Assembly: GCF_024508275.1 (NCBI RefSeq)
Contig: NZ_CP101989.1
Location: 4,030,001-4,094,000 of the forward strand
From: Cellulomonas wangsupingiae
Lineage (GTDB): Bacteria; Actinomycetota; Actinomycetes; Actinomycetales; Cellulomonadaceae
Reading direction: 5' to 3'
DNA: 64,000 bases
A model generated the notes under the pieces. It was not told the origin of the DNA. It worked only from the letters and a program-made list of their open reading frames with translations, and did not search any database. Each line of letters starts with the position of its first letter. The stretch's first letter is position 1. The position numbers and the translations under genes are program-made. Below are positions 15,654 to 24,288 of this stretch, in pieces.

Positions 15654-16409
15654 ATGCCCGAGCAACCAGTACGACGTCCGCGTGTGGAGGAGCTCGCCTG
15701 GGAGCCGACGACGATGGGCGACATCAGCCTGCGTCGACGCCAGGACCCGGTGACCGGAGCCGACGTGCTCGAGGTCAAGCTGGGCGACGAGTTCCTCATG
15801 TCGAGCCTGTTCACGGTGGCCGAGGAGGAGCTCGCGCGGCTCGGGCTGGCCATGACCGGGTCGTCCGCCGACGGTGGTGCGGCTCCGCTCGACGTCGTCG
15901 TCGGCGGCCTCGGGCTCGGGTACACCGCGCTCACCGTGCTCGAGGATGCGCGCGTCGGCTCGCTGGTCGTCGTCGACGCGCTCGCCGAGGTGATCGACTG
16001 GCACCAGGCCGGCCTGATCCCGGCCGGCGCCGTCCTCACCGCCGACCCGCGGTGCCGGCTGGTGCACGCCGACTTCTTCGCCGCCCTCGCGTCGGACGAC
16101 GGCCTGGACCCCGGCATGCCCGGCCGCCGGTGGGACGCCGTCCTGGTCGACATCGACCACTCGCCCCGCCACCTGCTCAACCCCAGGCACGCGAGCTTCT
16201 ACACGCCGGCCGGCCTGGAGCGGCTGCGCGAGCAGCTGAAGCCCGGCGGCGTGTTCGCGCTGTGGTCCAACGACCCGCCGGACGAGGCGTACCTGGAGCT
16301 CCTCCGCACCCTGCTGGTCGACGTCCGGGCGGATGTGGTCGCCTTCCCGAACCCCTTGCAGGATCGGGACGCCACCAACACCGTCTACCTCGGGCGCGCG
16401 CCGGGCTGA
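15654..16409 (+). CDS. Spermidine-synthase-like methyltransferase-fold protein
   Basis: 251 residues. The Rossmann motif is DVVVGGLGLGYTALTVLEDA at about residue 80, then VVVDALAEVIDWHQAG, a DFFAAL strand and WDAVLVDIDHSPRHLLN. This is the arrangement in spermidine synthase-like proteins. The catalytic Asp of true aminopropyltransferases is replaced by the VDIDHSP context, so polyamine synthesis is not assured. The C-terminus FNPLQDRDATNTVYLGRA-like end is typical of the actinobacterial group. It stands alone. Confidence 0.75.
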   Translation: MPEQPVRRPRVEELAWEPTTMGDISLRRRQDPVTGADVLEVKLGDEFLMSSLFTVAEEELARLGLAMTGSSADGGAAPLDVVVGGLGLGYTALTVLEDARVGSLVVVDALAEVIDWHQAGLIPAGAVLTADPRCRLVHADFFAALASDDGLDPGMPGRRWDAVLVDIDHSPRHLLNPRHASFYTPAGLERLREQLKPGGVFALWSNDPPDEAYLELLRTLLVDVRADVVAFPNPLQDRDATNTVYLGRAPG

Positions 16410-16495
16410 TCCCACCTGGTCCCGTTCGATGCCGTCCGCGAGAGGTACACCGGAAAAAAGCCCTGCCCGAGATCCGCGTCCCGCCTGGCGTACGA

Positions 16496-16566
16496 CACAT
16501 GTCCTGCCGACTGACGGCCTCGCCCTCGACGCGTACGACCCCGCCCGGCTGGCGCGCTTCTGGCTT
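16496..16566 (+). pseudogene. N-terminal fragment of a VOC-family protein
   Basis: One frame reads VLPTDGLALDAYDPARLARF followed by W, the first strand and helix of glyoxalase/VOC proteins. Downstream the similarity stops and the sequence becomes Arg- and Pro-rich. Only about 20 residues are recognisable. Confidence 0.3.
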
Positions 16567-16657
16567 CCATCTCGACCGCGGGTGGACCGACGGCGCGCGT
16601 CGCACTCCAGCCCTGCCGTGCCCGAGCAGCTGGTCCTGCACGCCGCCCGCCGGGTCG

Positions 16658-17304
16658 TCAGAGCCGGCCCTCGCGTCGAGCCTGGTGCACGGTCGCCACC
16701 TTGGCCTGGAAGCCCAGGCTGCGCGCCAGCGACGCCTCCACCTGCCCCAGCCACGGGTTGTCGAGCGAGGTAGGGCGCCGTCGCGCGTGACCCTGTCCGC
16801 GCGACGTGAGCGCCGGCCGCCGAGCACCCCGACGAGCGCCCCGAGACCGGCTCCGAGACCGATCGTGAGCCCCAGCGAGGGCGGCACGTTCCCGCGTGCG
16901 ACGTTGATGCTCGCGGTCGTCCCTCCCTCGTCGAGCCCACGCAGGCGGATGTCCACGACGACACGGTTCCGGCGCCCGTGCACCGCACCCCGGTCAGCCG
17001 GCTCCTCGACGGTCCACCCCTCGCCGCGCAGCGCGCCCGCGACGTCGCCGGTCGCGACTGCGCGCTCGGACACCGCGTCCCAGTGCAGGGAGCCGCGGTC
17101 GAACGAGGGTGCCCACCGTCCGGAGATCCCGCGCCCGGCCACGTCCCGGAGGTCGCCCAGGGGCAGGCCCGCGGCGACGGCGCGCAGCTCGTCGTCGCTC
17201 GGCTGCACGACGTACCAGTGCACCGCGGCACCACCGGCCGCGCCGGCACCCGAGAGCGCCAAGGCGAGAAGCACAGCGACGACCGCACGGGCCACGCGGC
17301 CCAT
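16658..17304 (-). pseudogene. Membrane-anchored protein, frameshifted near its C-terminus
   Basis: From the ATG at 17304 the protein has a signal-anchor helix (VVAVLLALALSGAGAAGGAA), an extracytoplasmic domain with a WTVEEP strand, and a second helix (LGLTIGLGAGLGALVGVLGG). After about residue 175 the frame becomes Arg/Trp-rich. In the next frame the DNA instead encodes SLDNPWLGQVEASLARSLGF and QAKVATVHQARREGRL with a stop at 16658, a much more protein-like ending. One indel near 16775 would join them. The start codon directly abuts the RTX stop codon upstream. Confidence 0.45.
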
Positions 17305-17940
17305 CTAGGGGGCGTCCCGCACGGTGTTGCGGCCTGTCCCGCCGTCGATCACGTCCACACCGGCACCTCCGTCGAGCTCGTCGTCACCACCCTGCCCGAA
17401 CAGCCTGTCGTCGCCGTCCTCGCCCAGGATCCGGTCATTCCCCTCGCCGCCCTCCACCGGGTCGTCCCCCGCACCGGCGTGCACCACGTCGACCCCGCCG
17501 CCGGCGAGCACGCGGTCGTCCCCGTCGCCGGCATCGACGACATCCGCGCCTTCTCCCTCGGAGACGAGGTCGTCGCCGTCGCCCGCGGCGATGACGTCGT
17601 TGCCGTTCGCGCCAGTGATCGTGTCGTCGCCCGTGCCGGCGTCGATCCTGTCGTGGCCGTCGCCGCCCTGGATGCTGTCGGCGCCCTCACCACCGACCAG
17701 CGTGTCGTCGCCGTTCGCACCGAACAGAAGGTCGTCACCGTCCCAACCTCGGATCGAATCGCCTCCGTCGCCACCGTCGAGCCGGTCGTCGCCCGCATCT
17801 CCGACCAGGATGTCGCTGCCGTTGGCCCCGAAAAGCGTGTCGGCGCCCGCTCCCCCGTCCAGCACGTCGTCACCGTCACCGCCCTCGAGCCGATCGTCGT
17901 CGCTGTCCCCGAGGAGCCGGTCACGGCCCTGCGAGCCTGG
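17305..17940 (-). pseudogene. RTX-like calcium-binding repeat protein, 5-prime end lost
   Basis: The frame holds about twenty nonapeptide-like repeats such as GGDGDDVLDGGAGADTLFGA and GDAGDDRLDGGDGGDSIRG, the RTX beta-roll signature that binds calcium outside the cell. RTX proteins normally have a secretion signal or a further domain; here the repeats begin abruptly at about 17940, where the DNA changes to a copy of the leader of another gene in a different frame. An in-frame GTG near 17993 could still start translation. The stop touches the ATG at 17304. Confidence 0.6.
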
Positions 17941-17981
17941 ATCAGGGTCGTGTCCTCGAACATCCGCCCAGGCTAGGGGGA
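17941..17981. repeat. 41-bp duplicated leader, copy 2
   Basis: 39 of 41 bases match 11167-11207. It begins exactly where the RTX repeats lose their upstream part and includes an ATG (17963) for a peptide starting MFEDTTLI, parallel to MFEDKTLI in copy 1. That frame is not the RTX frame. Confidence 0.7.
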
Positions 17982-18049
17982 TCCCGAGCGACACAGTGGA
18001 ACGGCGCATCGATCGCCTCGGTCGCGAGAGGTACGTGCGATGCAAGCGA

Positions 18050-18069
18050 CATACCTACCGGTCGGTATG
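18050..18069. promoter_or_regulatory. TetR-type operator 1
   Basis: CATACCTACCGGTCGGTATG, a near-perfect 20-bp palindrome 54 bases upstream of the alcohol dehydrogenase ATG. It is the best-formed of four related sites (others at 25443, 34488 and 37742). Confidence 0.75.
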
Positions 18070-18122
18070 GACACCGGGTAGGTTGAGACCAGAAGTCGGC
18101 GGCGCTCGGCAGGAGGTCACGC

Positions 18123-19241
18123 ATGGAGATCGTCGGGGCGGTCCTCGAACGGTCGGGCAGCCCGGCTCCCTTCGCCGAGTCGCGGCCGTTCACGGTCTCG
18201 CGGCTCGAGCTCGACGACCCCGGCCCGGGCGAGGTGCTCGTGCGCATCGAGGCCGCGGGCGTGTGCCACTCCGACCTGTCCGTCGTCGACGGCAACCGCG
18301 TCCGTCCCACGCCGATGCTGCTCGGGCACGAGGCCGCGGGGATCGTCACCGCGCTCGGCACCGGTGTGACGGACCTGTCGCGGGGCGATCGCGTCGTGCT
18401 CACCTTCCTGCCCCGGTGCGGCGACTGCGCCGGCTGCGCCGCCGACGGACGGCTCCCCTGCGTGCCCGGCAGCGCCGCGAACGCCGCCGGGACCCTCGTC
18501 GGCGGCGGCACCCGGCTGCACCGCGACGGCGCACCCGTGCACCACCACCTCGGCGTCTCGGGGTTCGCGTCGCACGCCGTCGTCAGCCGCACCTCGCTCG
18601 TGCGCGTCGACCCCGACGTCCCCCCGCAGGTCGCGGCCCTGCTCGGTTGCGCGGTGCTCACCGGCGGCGGTGCGGTCGTCAACGCCGGCCGACCGCGGCC
18701 CGGCGAGCCCGTGGTCGTGGTCGGGCTCGGCGGCGTCGGGATGGCCGCGCTGCTCGTCGCCGTCGCGCTCGGGCACGACGTGACCGGCGTCGACACGGTG
18801 CCGGACAAGCTCGCCACGGCACGGGACCTCGGGGCGAGCGTCGCGTGCACGCCCGCCGAGCTCGTCGAGCGCGGGCTGCGCGCGCCCGTCGTCGTCGAGG
18901 CCGCCGGCTCCGCGCGCGCGCTCGAGACCGCGTTCGCGGCGACCGCGCCCGGCGGGACGACCGTCACCGTCGGACTCCCCTCCCCCGCCGCGCGGGCCTC
19001 GCTCTCCCCCCTGACGCTGACCGCGGAGGCGCGCACGGTCGTCGGCTCCTACCTCGGCTCCGCGGTGCCCGAGCGTGACGTCCCCCGGTACGTCGACCTG
19101 TGGCGCTCCGGCCGGCTGCCCCTCGAACGGCTCGTGTCCTCGCACATCGCGCTCGACGACCTCGACTCCGCCATGGACCGCCTCGCGGCCGGTGGCGAGC
19201 TCCGCCAGCTCCTGACCTTCGACGAAGGGACCACCCCGTGA
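18123..19241 (+). CDS. Zinc-dependent alcohol dehydrogenase (MDR family)
   Basis: 372 residues. Catalytic zinc ligands lie in AAGVCHSDLS (Cys) and LLGHEAAG (His, Glu). The structural zinc loop is CGDCAGCAADGRLPC. The NAD-binding motif is VVVVGLGGVGMAALLVA at about residue 200. Medium-chain dehydrogenases of this class oxidise alcohols, often with mycothiol, glutathione or acyl intermediates. First gene of a three-gene operon (the next start overlaps by 4 bases) behind operator 1. In this cluster it probably oxidises a hydroxyl intermediate, which is inference. Confidence 0.88.
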   Translation: MEIVGAVLERSGSPAPFAESRPFTVSRLELDDPGPGEVLVRIEAAGVCHSDLSVVDGNRVRPTPMLLGHEAAGIVTALGTGVTDLSRGDRVVLTFLPRCGDCAGCAADGRLPCVPGSAANAAGTLVGGGTRLHRDGAPVHHHLGVSGFASHAVVSRTSLVRVDPDVPPQVAALLGCAVLTGGGAVVNAGRPRPGEPVVVVGLGGVGMAALLVAVALGHDVTGVDTVPDKLATARDLGASVACTPAELVERGLRAPVVVEAAGSARALETAFAATAPGGTTVTVGLPSPAARASLSPLTLTAEARTVVGSYLGSAVPERDVPRYVDLWRSGRLPLERLVSSHIALDDLDSAMDRLAAGGELRQLLTFDEGTTP

Positions 19242-19999
19242 CGACAGCGCGCACCACGACAGCCCTCGTGACCGGCGCCGCCCGCGGCATCGGCGCCGCG
19301 ACCGCCCGTCGGCTCGCCGCCGACGGCTACCAGGTCGCCGTGCTCGACCTGCGCGAGGCCGACGCCGAGGCGACCACCACCGCGATCCGCGAGGCGGGTG
19401 GCACCGCGCTGGCCGTGGGCGCCGACGTGGCGGACGAGGACGCGGTCGCCGCCGCGGTCGCGCGCGTCGCGGACGAGCTCGGGCCGCCGACCGTGCTGGT
19501 CAACAACGCGGGGATCCTGCGTGACAACCTGCTGTTCAAGATGTCGGTCGACGACTGGGACGCCGTCCTGTCGGTGCACCTGCGCGGCGCGTTCCTCGTG
19601 AGCCGTACGGTCCAGCAGCACCAGGTCGCCGCCCGCTGGGGGCGAGTGGTCAACCTGTCGAGCACGTCGGCGCTCGGCAACCGCGGCCAGGCGAACTACG
19701 CCGCCGCCAAGGCCGGCATGCAGGGGTTCACCAAGACGCTCGCGATCGAGCTCGGGCCGTTCGGCGTCACCGTGAACGCCGTCGCGCCCGGCTTCATCGA
19801 GACCGACATGATGCGCGCCGTCGCCGAACGGACCGGTATGGCGTACGACGACCTAATGGCCGCCGCTGCCAAGGAGGTCCCGGTGCGCCGGGTCGGCCGG
19901 CCCGACGACGTCGCCGCAGCCGTCTCGTTCTTCTGCTCCGAGGACGCGTCCTACGTGTCCGGGCAGGTGCTCTACGTCGCCGGAGGGCCGCGCGCATGA
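19238..19999 (+). CDS. Short-chain dehydrogenase/reductase (FabG-like)
   Basis: 253 residues from a GTG overlapping the upstream stop. The cofactor motif is TGAARGIGAA at residues 12-21, then NNAGIL. The catalytic Ser and Tyr-x3-Lys lie in LSSTSALGNRGQANYAAAKA. The acidic LDLREAD after strand 2 favours NAD. FabG-like SDRs in catabolic clusters often act as 3-hydroxyacyl-CoA dehydrogenases. The stop overlaps the ATG of the MaoC gene. Confidence 0.9.
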   Translation: MTTARTTTALVTGAARGIGAATARRLAADGYQVAVLDLREADAEATTTAIREAGGTALAVGADVADEDAVAAAVARVADELGPPTVLVNNAGILRDNLLFKMSVDDWDAVLSVHLRGAFLVSRTVQQHQVAARWGRVVNLSSTSALGNRGQANYAAAKAGMQGFTKTLAIELGPFGVTVNAVAPGFIETDMMRAVAERTGMAYDDLMAAAAKEVPVRRVGRPDDVAAAVSFFCSEDASYVSGQVLYVAGGPRA

Positions 20000-20457
20000 C
20001 CGCCATCACCGTGATCTCGCCCGAGGACCTCGGCGCCGCCGTCGGGCAGTCCGCCACCGGGGAGTGGCGGGTCGTCGACCAGGGCCGCATCGACCTGTTC
20101 GCCGACGCGACCGAGGACCACCAGTGGATCCACGTCGACCCCGCGCGCGCCGCCGCCGAGTCGCCGTTCGGCGGGCCCGTCGCGCACGGCTTCCTCACGC
20201 TCGCGCTGGTCCCCGCGCTCACCGCCGGGCTGCTCGACGTCGGCGGGACCGCGATGGTCGTCAACTACGGGCTCGACCGCGTGCGCTTCCTCCAGCCCGT
20301 GCTCGCGGGGTCGCGCGTGCGGGCGACCACGGTGGTCGAGGGCGCCGAGCCGACCGCGCAGGGCGTGCGCGTGTCGTCGACCGTGACCGTCGAGATCGAG
20401 GGTGCGCCGCGCCCGGCGCTCGTCGCGCGGACCATCGCGCTGTTCGTGCCCGCCTGA
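19996..20457 (+). CDS. MaoC-like enoyl-CoA hydratase
   Basis: 153 residues with a single hot-dog fold. The hydratase motif is ATEDHQWIHVDPARA followed by SPFGGPVAHGFLTL, which supplies the catalytic Asp and His. A full-length single-domain (R)-specific hydratase is about 140-160 residues, so this is complete. Last gene of the adh-SDR-maoC operon; together they could hydrate an enoyl-CoA and oxidise the product. Confidence 0.9.
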   Translation: MTAITVISPEDLGAAVGQSATGEWRVVDQGRIDLFADATEDHQWIHVDPARAAAESPFGGPVAHGFLTLALVPALTAGLLDVGGTAMVVNYGLDRVRFLQPVLAGSRVRATTVVEGAEPTAQGVRVSSTVTVEIEGAPRPALVARTIALFVPA

Positions 20458-20501
20458 GGCACGCCGGGCGCTCGCACCCGGACCCCGTCCGGGGAGCGAG
20501 G

Positions 20502-20903
20502 ATGACCGGCATGGAGCTCACCGACTTCCTGATCGCCCGGCTCGAGGAGGACGAGGACGACGCACGGGGACGGCTCGCTGCGCACGCCGGCGACGGCGGT
20601 CCCGGTTCCGCCGACCCGTCCAGCGCTGCCGCCGCGTCCGGCGGAGCGGGGTCGCCGGAGCGGGTGCTCGCGGTCTGCGCCGCGCAGCGGCACGTCGTGG
20701 ACACCTACCTCGCGTTGACCGCCGAGAGCGCCGCCGCGGTCGCGGCGGGCCTCCCGTTCGTCCGCGAGAAGACCCTGGCAGCTGCCGAGTCGACCATGGC
20801 GTCGATGCAGCTGGTCGCCGGCTCGGCGTACGACCGCGTGCTGCGCTGGTTCGCCGAGGTGCATGCCGAGCACCCGGACTACAACGAGGAGTGGCGCCCG
20901 TGA
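20502..20903 (+). CDS. DUF6221-like protein
   Basis: 133 residues from the ATG at 20502, or 124 from 20511. The start MELTDFLIARLEEDEDDARG, a C-terminal YDRVLRWFAEVHAEHPDYNE and an AQRHVVDTY helix fit the DUF6221 family of actinobacterial proteins, often phage- or regulator-associated and of unknown role. A low-complexity Gly/Ala/Ser insert lies at about 25-48. It does not obviously belong to the catabolic operon, as the gap to the maoC stop is 44 bases. Confidence 0.65.
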   Translation: MTGMELTDFLIARLEEDEDDARGRLAAHAGDGGPGSADPSSAAAASGGAGSPERVLAVCAAQRHVVDTYLALTAESAAAVAAGLPFVREKTLAAAESTMASMQLVAGSAYDRVLRWFAEVHAEHPDYNEEWRP

Positions 20904-20961
20904 CGCGTGACCTCGACGGCCGTCGACCGCCTGCAGGAGCGGTCAGCCGCCGGGCACGCCG

Positions 20962-22185
20962 TCAGCTCACCCGCTCCAGCACCATCGCCATCCCCTGTCC
21001 GCCGCCGACGCACATGGTCTCGAGCCCGAGGGTCCCGTCGCGCTCCTGGAGGCCGTGCAGCAGCGTGCTCGTGATCCGGGCGCCGGTCATGCCGAACGGG
21101 TGGCCGACCGCGATCGCGCCGCCGTGCACGTTGAGCCGGTCGAGGTCGACGCCGAGCTCGCGCGCGGACGGCAGGACCTGCGCGGCGAACGCCTCGTTGA
21201 GCTCGACGAGGTCGATGTCGCCGATCGACAGGCCCGCGAGCGCGAGCGCCCGTCGGCTGGCCTCCACCGGCCCGAGACCCATGAGCTCGGGTGACAGCGC
21301 GCTCACGCCCGTCGAGACGATGCGCGCGAGCGGCGTCAGGCCGAGCTCGTCGACGACGCGGTCGCTGACCACGACGAGGGCCGCCGCGCCGTCGTTGAGC
21401 GGGCAGCAGTTGCCGGCGGTGACGGTTCCGTCGGGCCGGAACACGGGGTCCAGAGCGGAGAGCGCCTCGACCGTGACCCCCGCGCGAGGACCGTCGTCGC
21501 GCGACACGACCGTGCCGTCCGCGAGCGTGACCGGCGTGATGTCCCGCTCCCAGAAGCCGCTCGTGAGCGCGGCCTCCGCACGGTTCTGGCTCGACGTGGC
21601 GTACTCGTCCTGGTCGCGGCGGGTCGTGCCCGTGCGCTGCGCCACGTTCTCGGCGGTCTGGCCCATCGCGACGTAGACGTCGGGCAGCTCCCCGTCCTCG
21701 CGCGGGTCGCGCCACGTGCTGCCGCCCTTCGCGGACCGGGCCGTGCGCTCGACGGCCTCCGCGAACACCGGGTTGGTCAGGTCCTCGCCGGGGATGAAGT
21801 CGCTCGACCCGCGCGCCAGAGAGCTGACCGACTCGACGCCGGCCGAGACGAACACGTCGCCCTCGCCGGCCTTGATCGCGTGGAACGCCATGCGCGTGGT
21901 CTGCAGGCTCGACGAGCAGTACCGGTTCACGGTCGTGCCGGGCACGGTGTCCAGCCCGAGCAGCACCGCGACGACCCGCGCCATGTTCATCCCCTGCTCG
22001 CCGCCGGGCAGCCCGCAGCCGAGCAGCAGGTCGTCGACGCGCGTCGGGTCGAGCGCCGGCACCTGGTCGAGCGCCGCGCGCACCATCGCGGCGGCGAGGT
22101 CGTCGGGTCGCACGCTGCGCAGCGAGCCCTTGAACGCGCGGCCGATGGGTGAGCGGGCGGTGGCGACGACGTAGGCCTCGGGCAT
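20962..22185 (-). CDS. Acetyl-CoA C-acyltransferase (thiolase)
   Basis: 407 residues. The acyl-accepting Cys is C90 in TVNRYCSSSLQTTR. The C-terminal catalytic His and Cys are in GGAIAVGHPFGMTGAR and ETMCVGGGQGMAMV, so all three active-site elements are present. NEAF near residue 330 is also conserved. It performs the last, thiolytic step of beta-oxidation. It is 48 bases downstream of the acyl-CoA dehydrogenase and likely in the same leftward operon. Confidence 0.92.
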   Translation of the reverse strand: MPEAYVVATARSPIGRAFKGSLRSVRPDDLAAAMVRAALDQVPALDPTRVDDLLLGCGLPGGEQGMNMARVVAVLLGLDTVPGTTVNRYCSSSLQTTRMAFHAIKAGEGDVFVSAGVESVSSLARGSSDFIPGEDLTNPVFAEAVERTARSAKGGSTWRDPREDGELPDVYVAMGQTAENVAQRTGTTRRDQDEYATSSQNRAEAALTSGFWERDITPVTLADGTVVSRDDGPRAGVTVEALSALDPVFRPDGTVTAGNCCPLNDGAAALVVVSDRVVDELGLTPLARIVSTGVSALSPELMGLGPVEASRRALALAGLSIGDIDLVELNEAFAAQVLPSARELGVDLDRLNVHGGAIAVGHPFGMTGARITSTLLHGLQERDGTLGLETMCVGGGQGMAMVLERVS

Positions 22186-22233
22186 GGCGGGCGGTCCTCT
22201 CGTGGACGACGACGGGTCGGACGGATGTGCCGG

Positions 22234-23514
22234 TCAGACGAACGCGCCGACCCCGGTGATCGCGCGCCCGACGATGAGGTTGTTCATGTCGCGCGTGCCC
22301 TCGAACGAGTAGACGGCCTCCGCGTCGGCGAAGAACTTGGCGACCCCGTGGTCGAGCACGATGCCGTTGCCGCCGAGCAGCTCGCGGCACCACGCGACCG
22401 TCTCGCGCATGCGGGTCGTCGCGTACCCCTTGGCGAGCGCCGCGTGCTCGTCGCCCTGGCGTCCCTGGTCCTGCATCCGCGACGCCTGCAGGCACAGCGC
22501 GATGCACGCGGTGATGTTCCCGAGGCACTGCGCGAGGCGGTCCTGCACGAGCTGGAACGACGCCAGCGGCCGGCCGAACTGCTGACGCTCCCCCGCGTAC
22601 CGCACCGCCGCCTCGTACGCGCCGACCTGCACGCCCACGGCCTGCCAGGCGACCTCGGCGCGCGTCAGCCGGAGCACGAGCGCGACCTCGCGGAACGAGT
22701 GGATGTTCGGCAGCCGGTCGGCCTCGTCGACGCGGACGCCGTCGAGCGTGATGTCGGCGTTCTGCACGATCCGCAGGGCCTGCTTGCGCTCGATCTTCGT
22801 GGTCGTGAACCCGGGGGTCCCGCGGCGCACGAGGAAGCCCTTGACCTGGTGGTCGGCGACGTCGCGCGCCCAGATGACGACGACGTCGGCGAACGTCGCG
22901 TTGCCGATCCACCGCTTGGCGCCGTTGAGCACCCACGTGTCGCCGTGGCGCTCGGCGGTCGTGCGCAGGCCCTTCGAGGAGTCGGAGCCGGACAACGGCT
23001 CGGTCAGGCCGAACGCGCCGATGAGCTCGCCACGGCCCATGGGCGGCAGCCACTGCGCGCGCTGCTCGGGCGAGCCGCCGATCGCGATCGAGCTCATCGC
23101 CAGGCCGCTCTGCACGCCGACGAACGTCGCCGTCGACGGGTCGACCCGCCCGAGCTCGAGCGCCGCCCAGCCGCGCCACACGGCGCTGTTCTCGAACCGC
23201 TGCGTCTCGGGCCACATCGCGCCGAACATCCCGAGGTCGGCGAGCCCGGGGATGATCTGCGTCGGGAACTCGGCGCGGTCCCAGTAGTCGGTGGCGATGG
23301 GCCGGACCTCGCGCTCCATGAAGTCGCGCAGGCGCAGCGACGCCTCGAGCTCGACGGGCGTGAGCTCGTCCTGGAAGCCGTAGAAGTCGGCGGCGAGACG
23401 GTCGGTGCCGGGGACGAGGTACGCGCCGGCGGCGGTCGCGGCGCTCCCGGCGGCGGCCGGACGGTCGGCGGTGCGGTCCGTGGCGGCGTGGTCCGTCGTG
23501 GCGGTGTCGGTCAT
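22234..23514 (-). CDS. Acyl-CoA dehydrogenase (glutaryl-CoA dehydrogenase-like)
   Basis: 426 residues from the ATG at 23514. The flavin and substrate region has GAFGLTEPLSGSDSSKGL and WVLNGAKRWIGNATFADV. The catalytic base is the Glu in AVYSFEGTRDMNNLIVGRAI. The N-terminal 30 residues are Ala/Thr-rich and may be an extension. The overall pattern is closest to the glutaryl-CoA dehydrogenase branch. It is divergent from a TetR gene, with a palindrome between them, and followed by thiolase. Confidence 0.88.
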   Translation of the reverse strand: MTDTATTDHAATDRTADRPAAAGSAATAAGAYLVPGTDRLAADFYGFQDELTPVELEASLRLRDFMEREVRPIATDYWDRAEFPTQIIPGLADLGMFGAMWPETQRFENSAVWRGWAALELGRVDPSTATFVGVQSGLAMSSIAIGGSPEQRAQWLPPMGRGELIGAFGLTEPLSGSDSSKGLRTTAERHGDTWVLNGAKRWIGNATFADVVVIWARDVADHQVKGFLVRRGTPGFTTTKIERKQALRIVQNADITLDGVRVDEADRLPNIHSFREVALVLRLTRAEVAWQAVGVQVGAYEAAVRYAGERQQFGRPLASFQLVQDRLAQCLGNITACIALCLQASRMQDQGRQGDEHAALAKGYATTRMRETVAWCRELLGGNGIVLDHGVAKFFADAEAVYSFEGTRDMNNLIVGRAITGVGAFV

Positions 23515-23578
23515 CTCGGCCCTCGATCGTCGTCGATCGGCGCGCTGCGCCCCGGTGCGCGCGCGTCCCGCTGCCAGG

Positions 23579-23606
23579 GTTGCATCATTCTCAGGAATGT
23601 TGCAAC
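23579..23606. promoter_or_regulatory. 28-bp palindrome between acyl-CoA dehydrogenase and TetR
   Basis: The outer arms are GTTGCA and TGCAAC and the inner arms ATTC and GAAT, with one or two mismatches in between. It sits 32 bases before the TetR ATG and 65 bases before the divergent dehydrogenase. This is the expected place for an operator of the adjacent TetR protein. It is unrelated to the four CATACC-type sites. Confidence 0.65.
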
Positions 23607-23637
23607 CCCCTGCCGGGCCGGGGCTAGAGTGCGGCGC

Positions 23638-24288
23638 ATGACGGCCCCCACCCACCGGAGCTCGCTCGCGCGGGTCGGCACCGCGGTCGCGCCGTCCCGG
23701 CTGTCCCAGCGCCTCGAGGACGGCACGCACGAGGACGCCGTCCGGGCGTTCCGCATCGCACGCGAGACGTTCATCGCCGGCGAGCGCATCGACATGGGCG
23801 GGCTCGCGACCCGCTTGGGCGTCGACCGCACCTCGCTGTTCCGCTGGGTCGGCAACCGCGACGCGCTGCTGTCCGAGGTGCTGTGGTCGCTCGCCGTCCC
23901 GACGCTCGAGCAGGCCGACGCCGCGACCCACGGGCGTTCCGGCAGCCACCGGGTCGTCGCGATCCTCACCTCGTTCGCGCACGACCTCATCACCGCCGAC
24001 TACTTCCGGTCGTTCCTGAGCCGGGAGCCCGCGCGGGCCCTGCGGCTGCTCACGACCAACGACAGCGAGATCCAGCGCCGGTACGTCGCCGTCGTCGAGC
24101 AGCTGGTCCGCCAGGAGCTCGGCGACCGGCCGTTCGGGCGCGACATCGCTCCGGCCGACCTCGCCTACCTGCTCGTGCGGGTCTCGGAGTCCTTCACGTA
24201 CGCCGACCTGATCACCGGCGACGCGCCGAGCGCCGAGCGCGCCCGCGCCGCGTTCGACCTCGTCCTGCGCCCCGAGGAGCCCCGATGA
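23638..24288 (+). CDS. TetR-family regulator (QsdR-like)
   Basis: 216 residues. The N-terminal helix-turn-helix is unusual for TetR: AFRIARETFIAGERIDMGGL, then ATRLGVDRTSLFRWVGNRDA. This LFRWVG variant is typical of QsdR-like regulators of acyl-compound metabolism. The ligand domain has SFAHDLITADYFRSFLSREP. It overlaps the thioesterase gene by 4 bases and is divergent from the acyl-CoA dehydrogenase. Confidence 0.82.
   Translation: MTAPTHRSSLARVGTAVAPSRLSQRLEDGTHEDAVRAFRIARETFIAGERIDMGGLATRLGVDRTSLFRWVGNRDALLSEVLWSLAVPTLEQADAATHGRSGSHRVVAILTSFAHDLITADYFRSFLSREPARALRLLTTNDSEIQRRYVAVVEQLVRQELGDRPFGRDIAPADLAYLLVRVSESFTYADLITGDAPSAERARAAFDLVLRPEEPR

Noticed and set aside
17324..19078. A long plus-strand frame across the RTX region
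   Set aside because: Its Ser/Pro-rich repeats are the reverse complement of RTX repeats, which make sense only on the minus strand.
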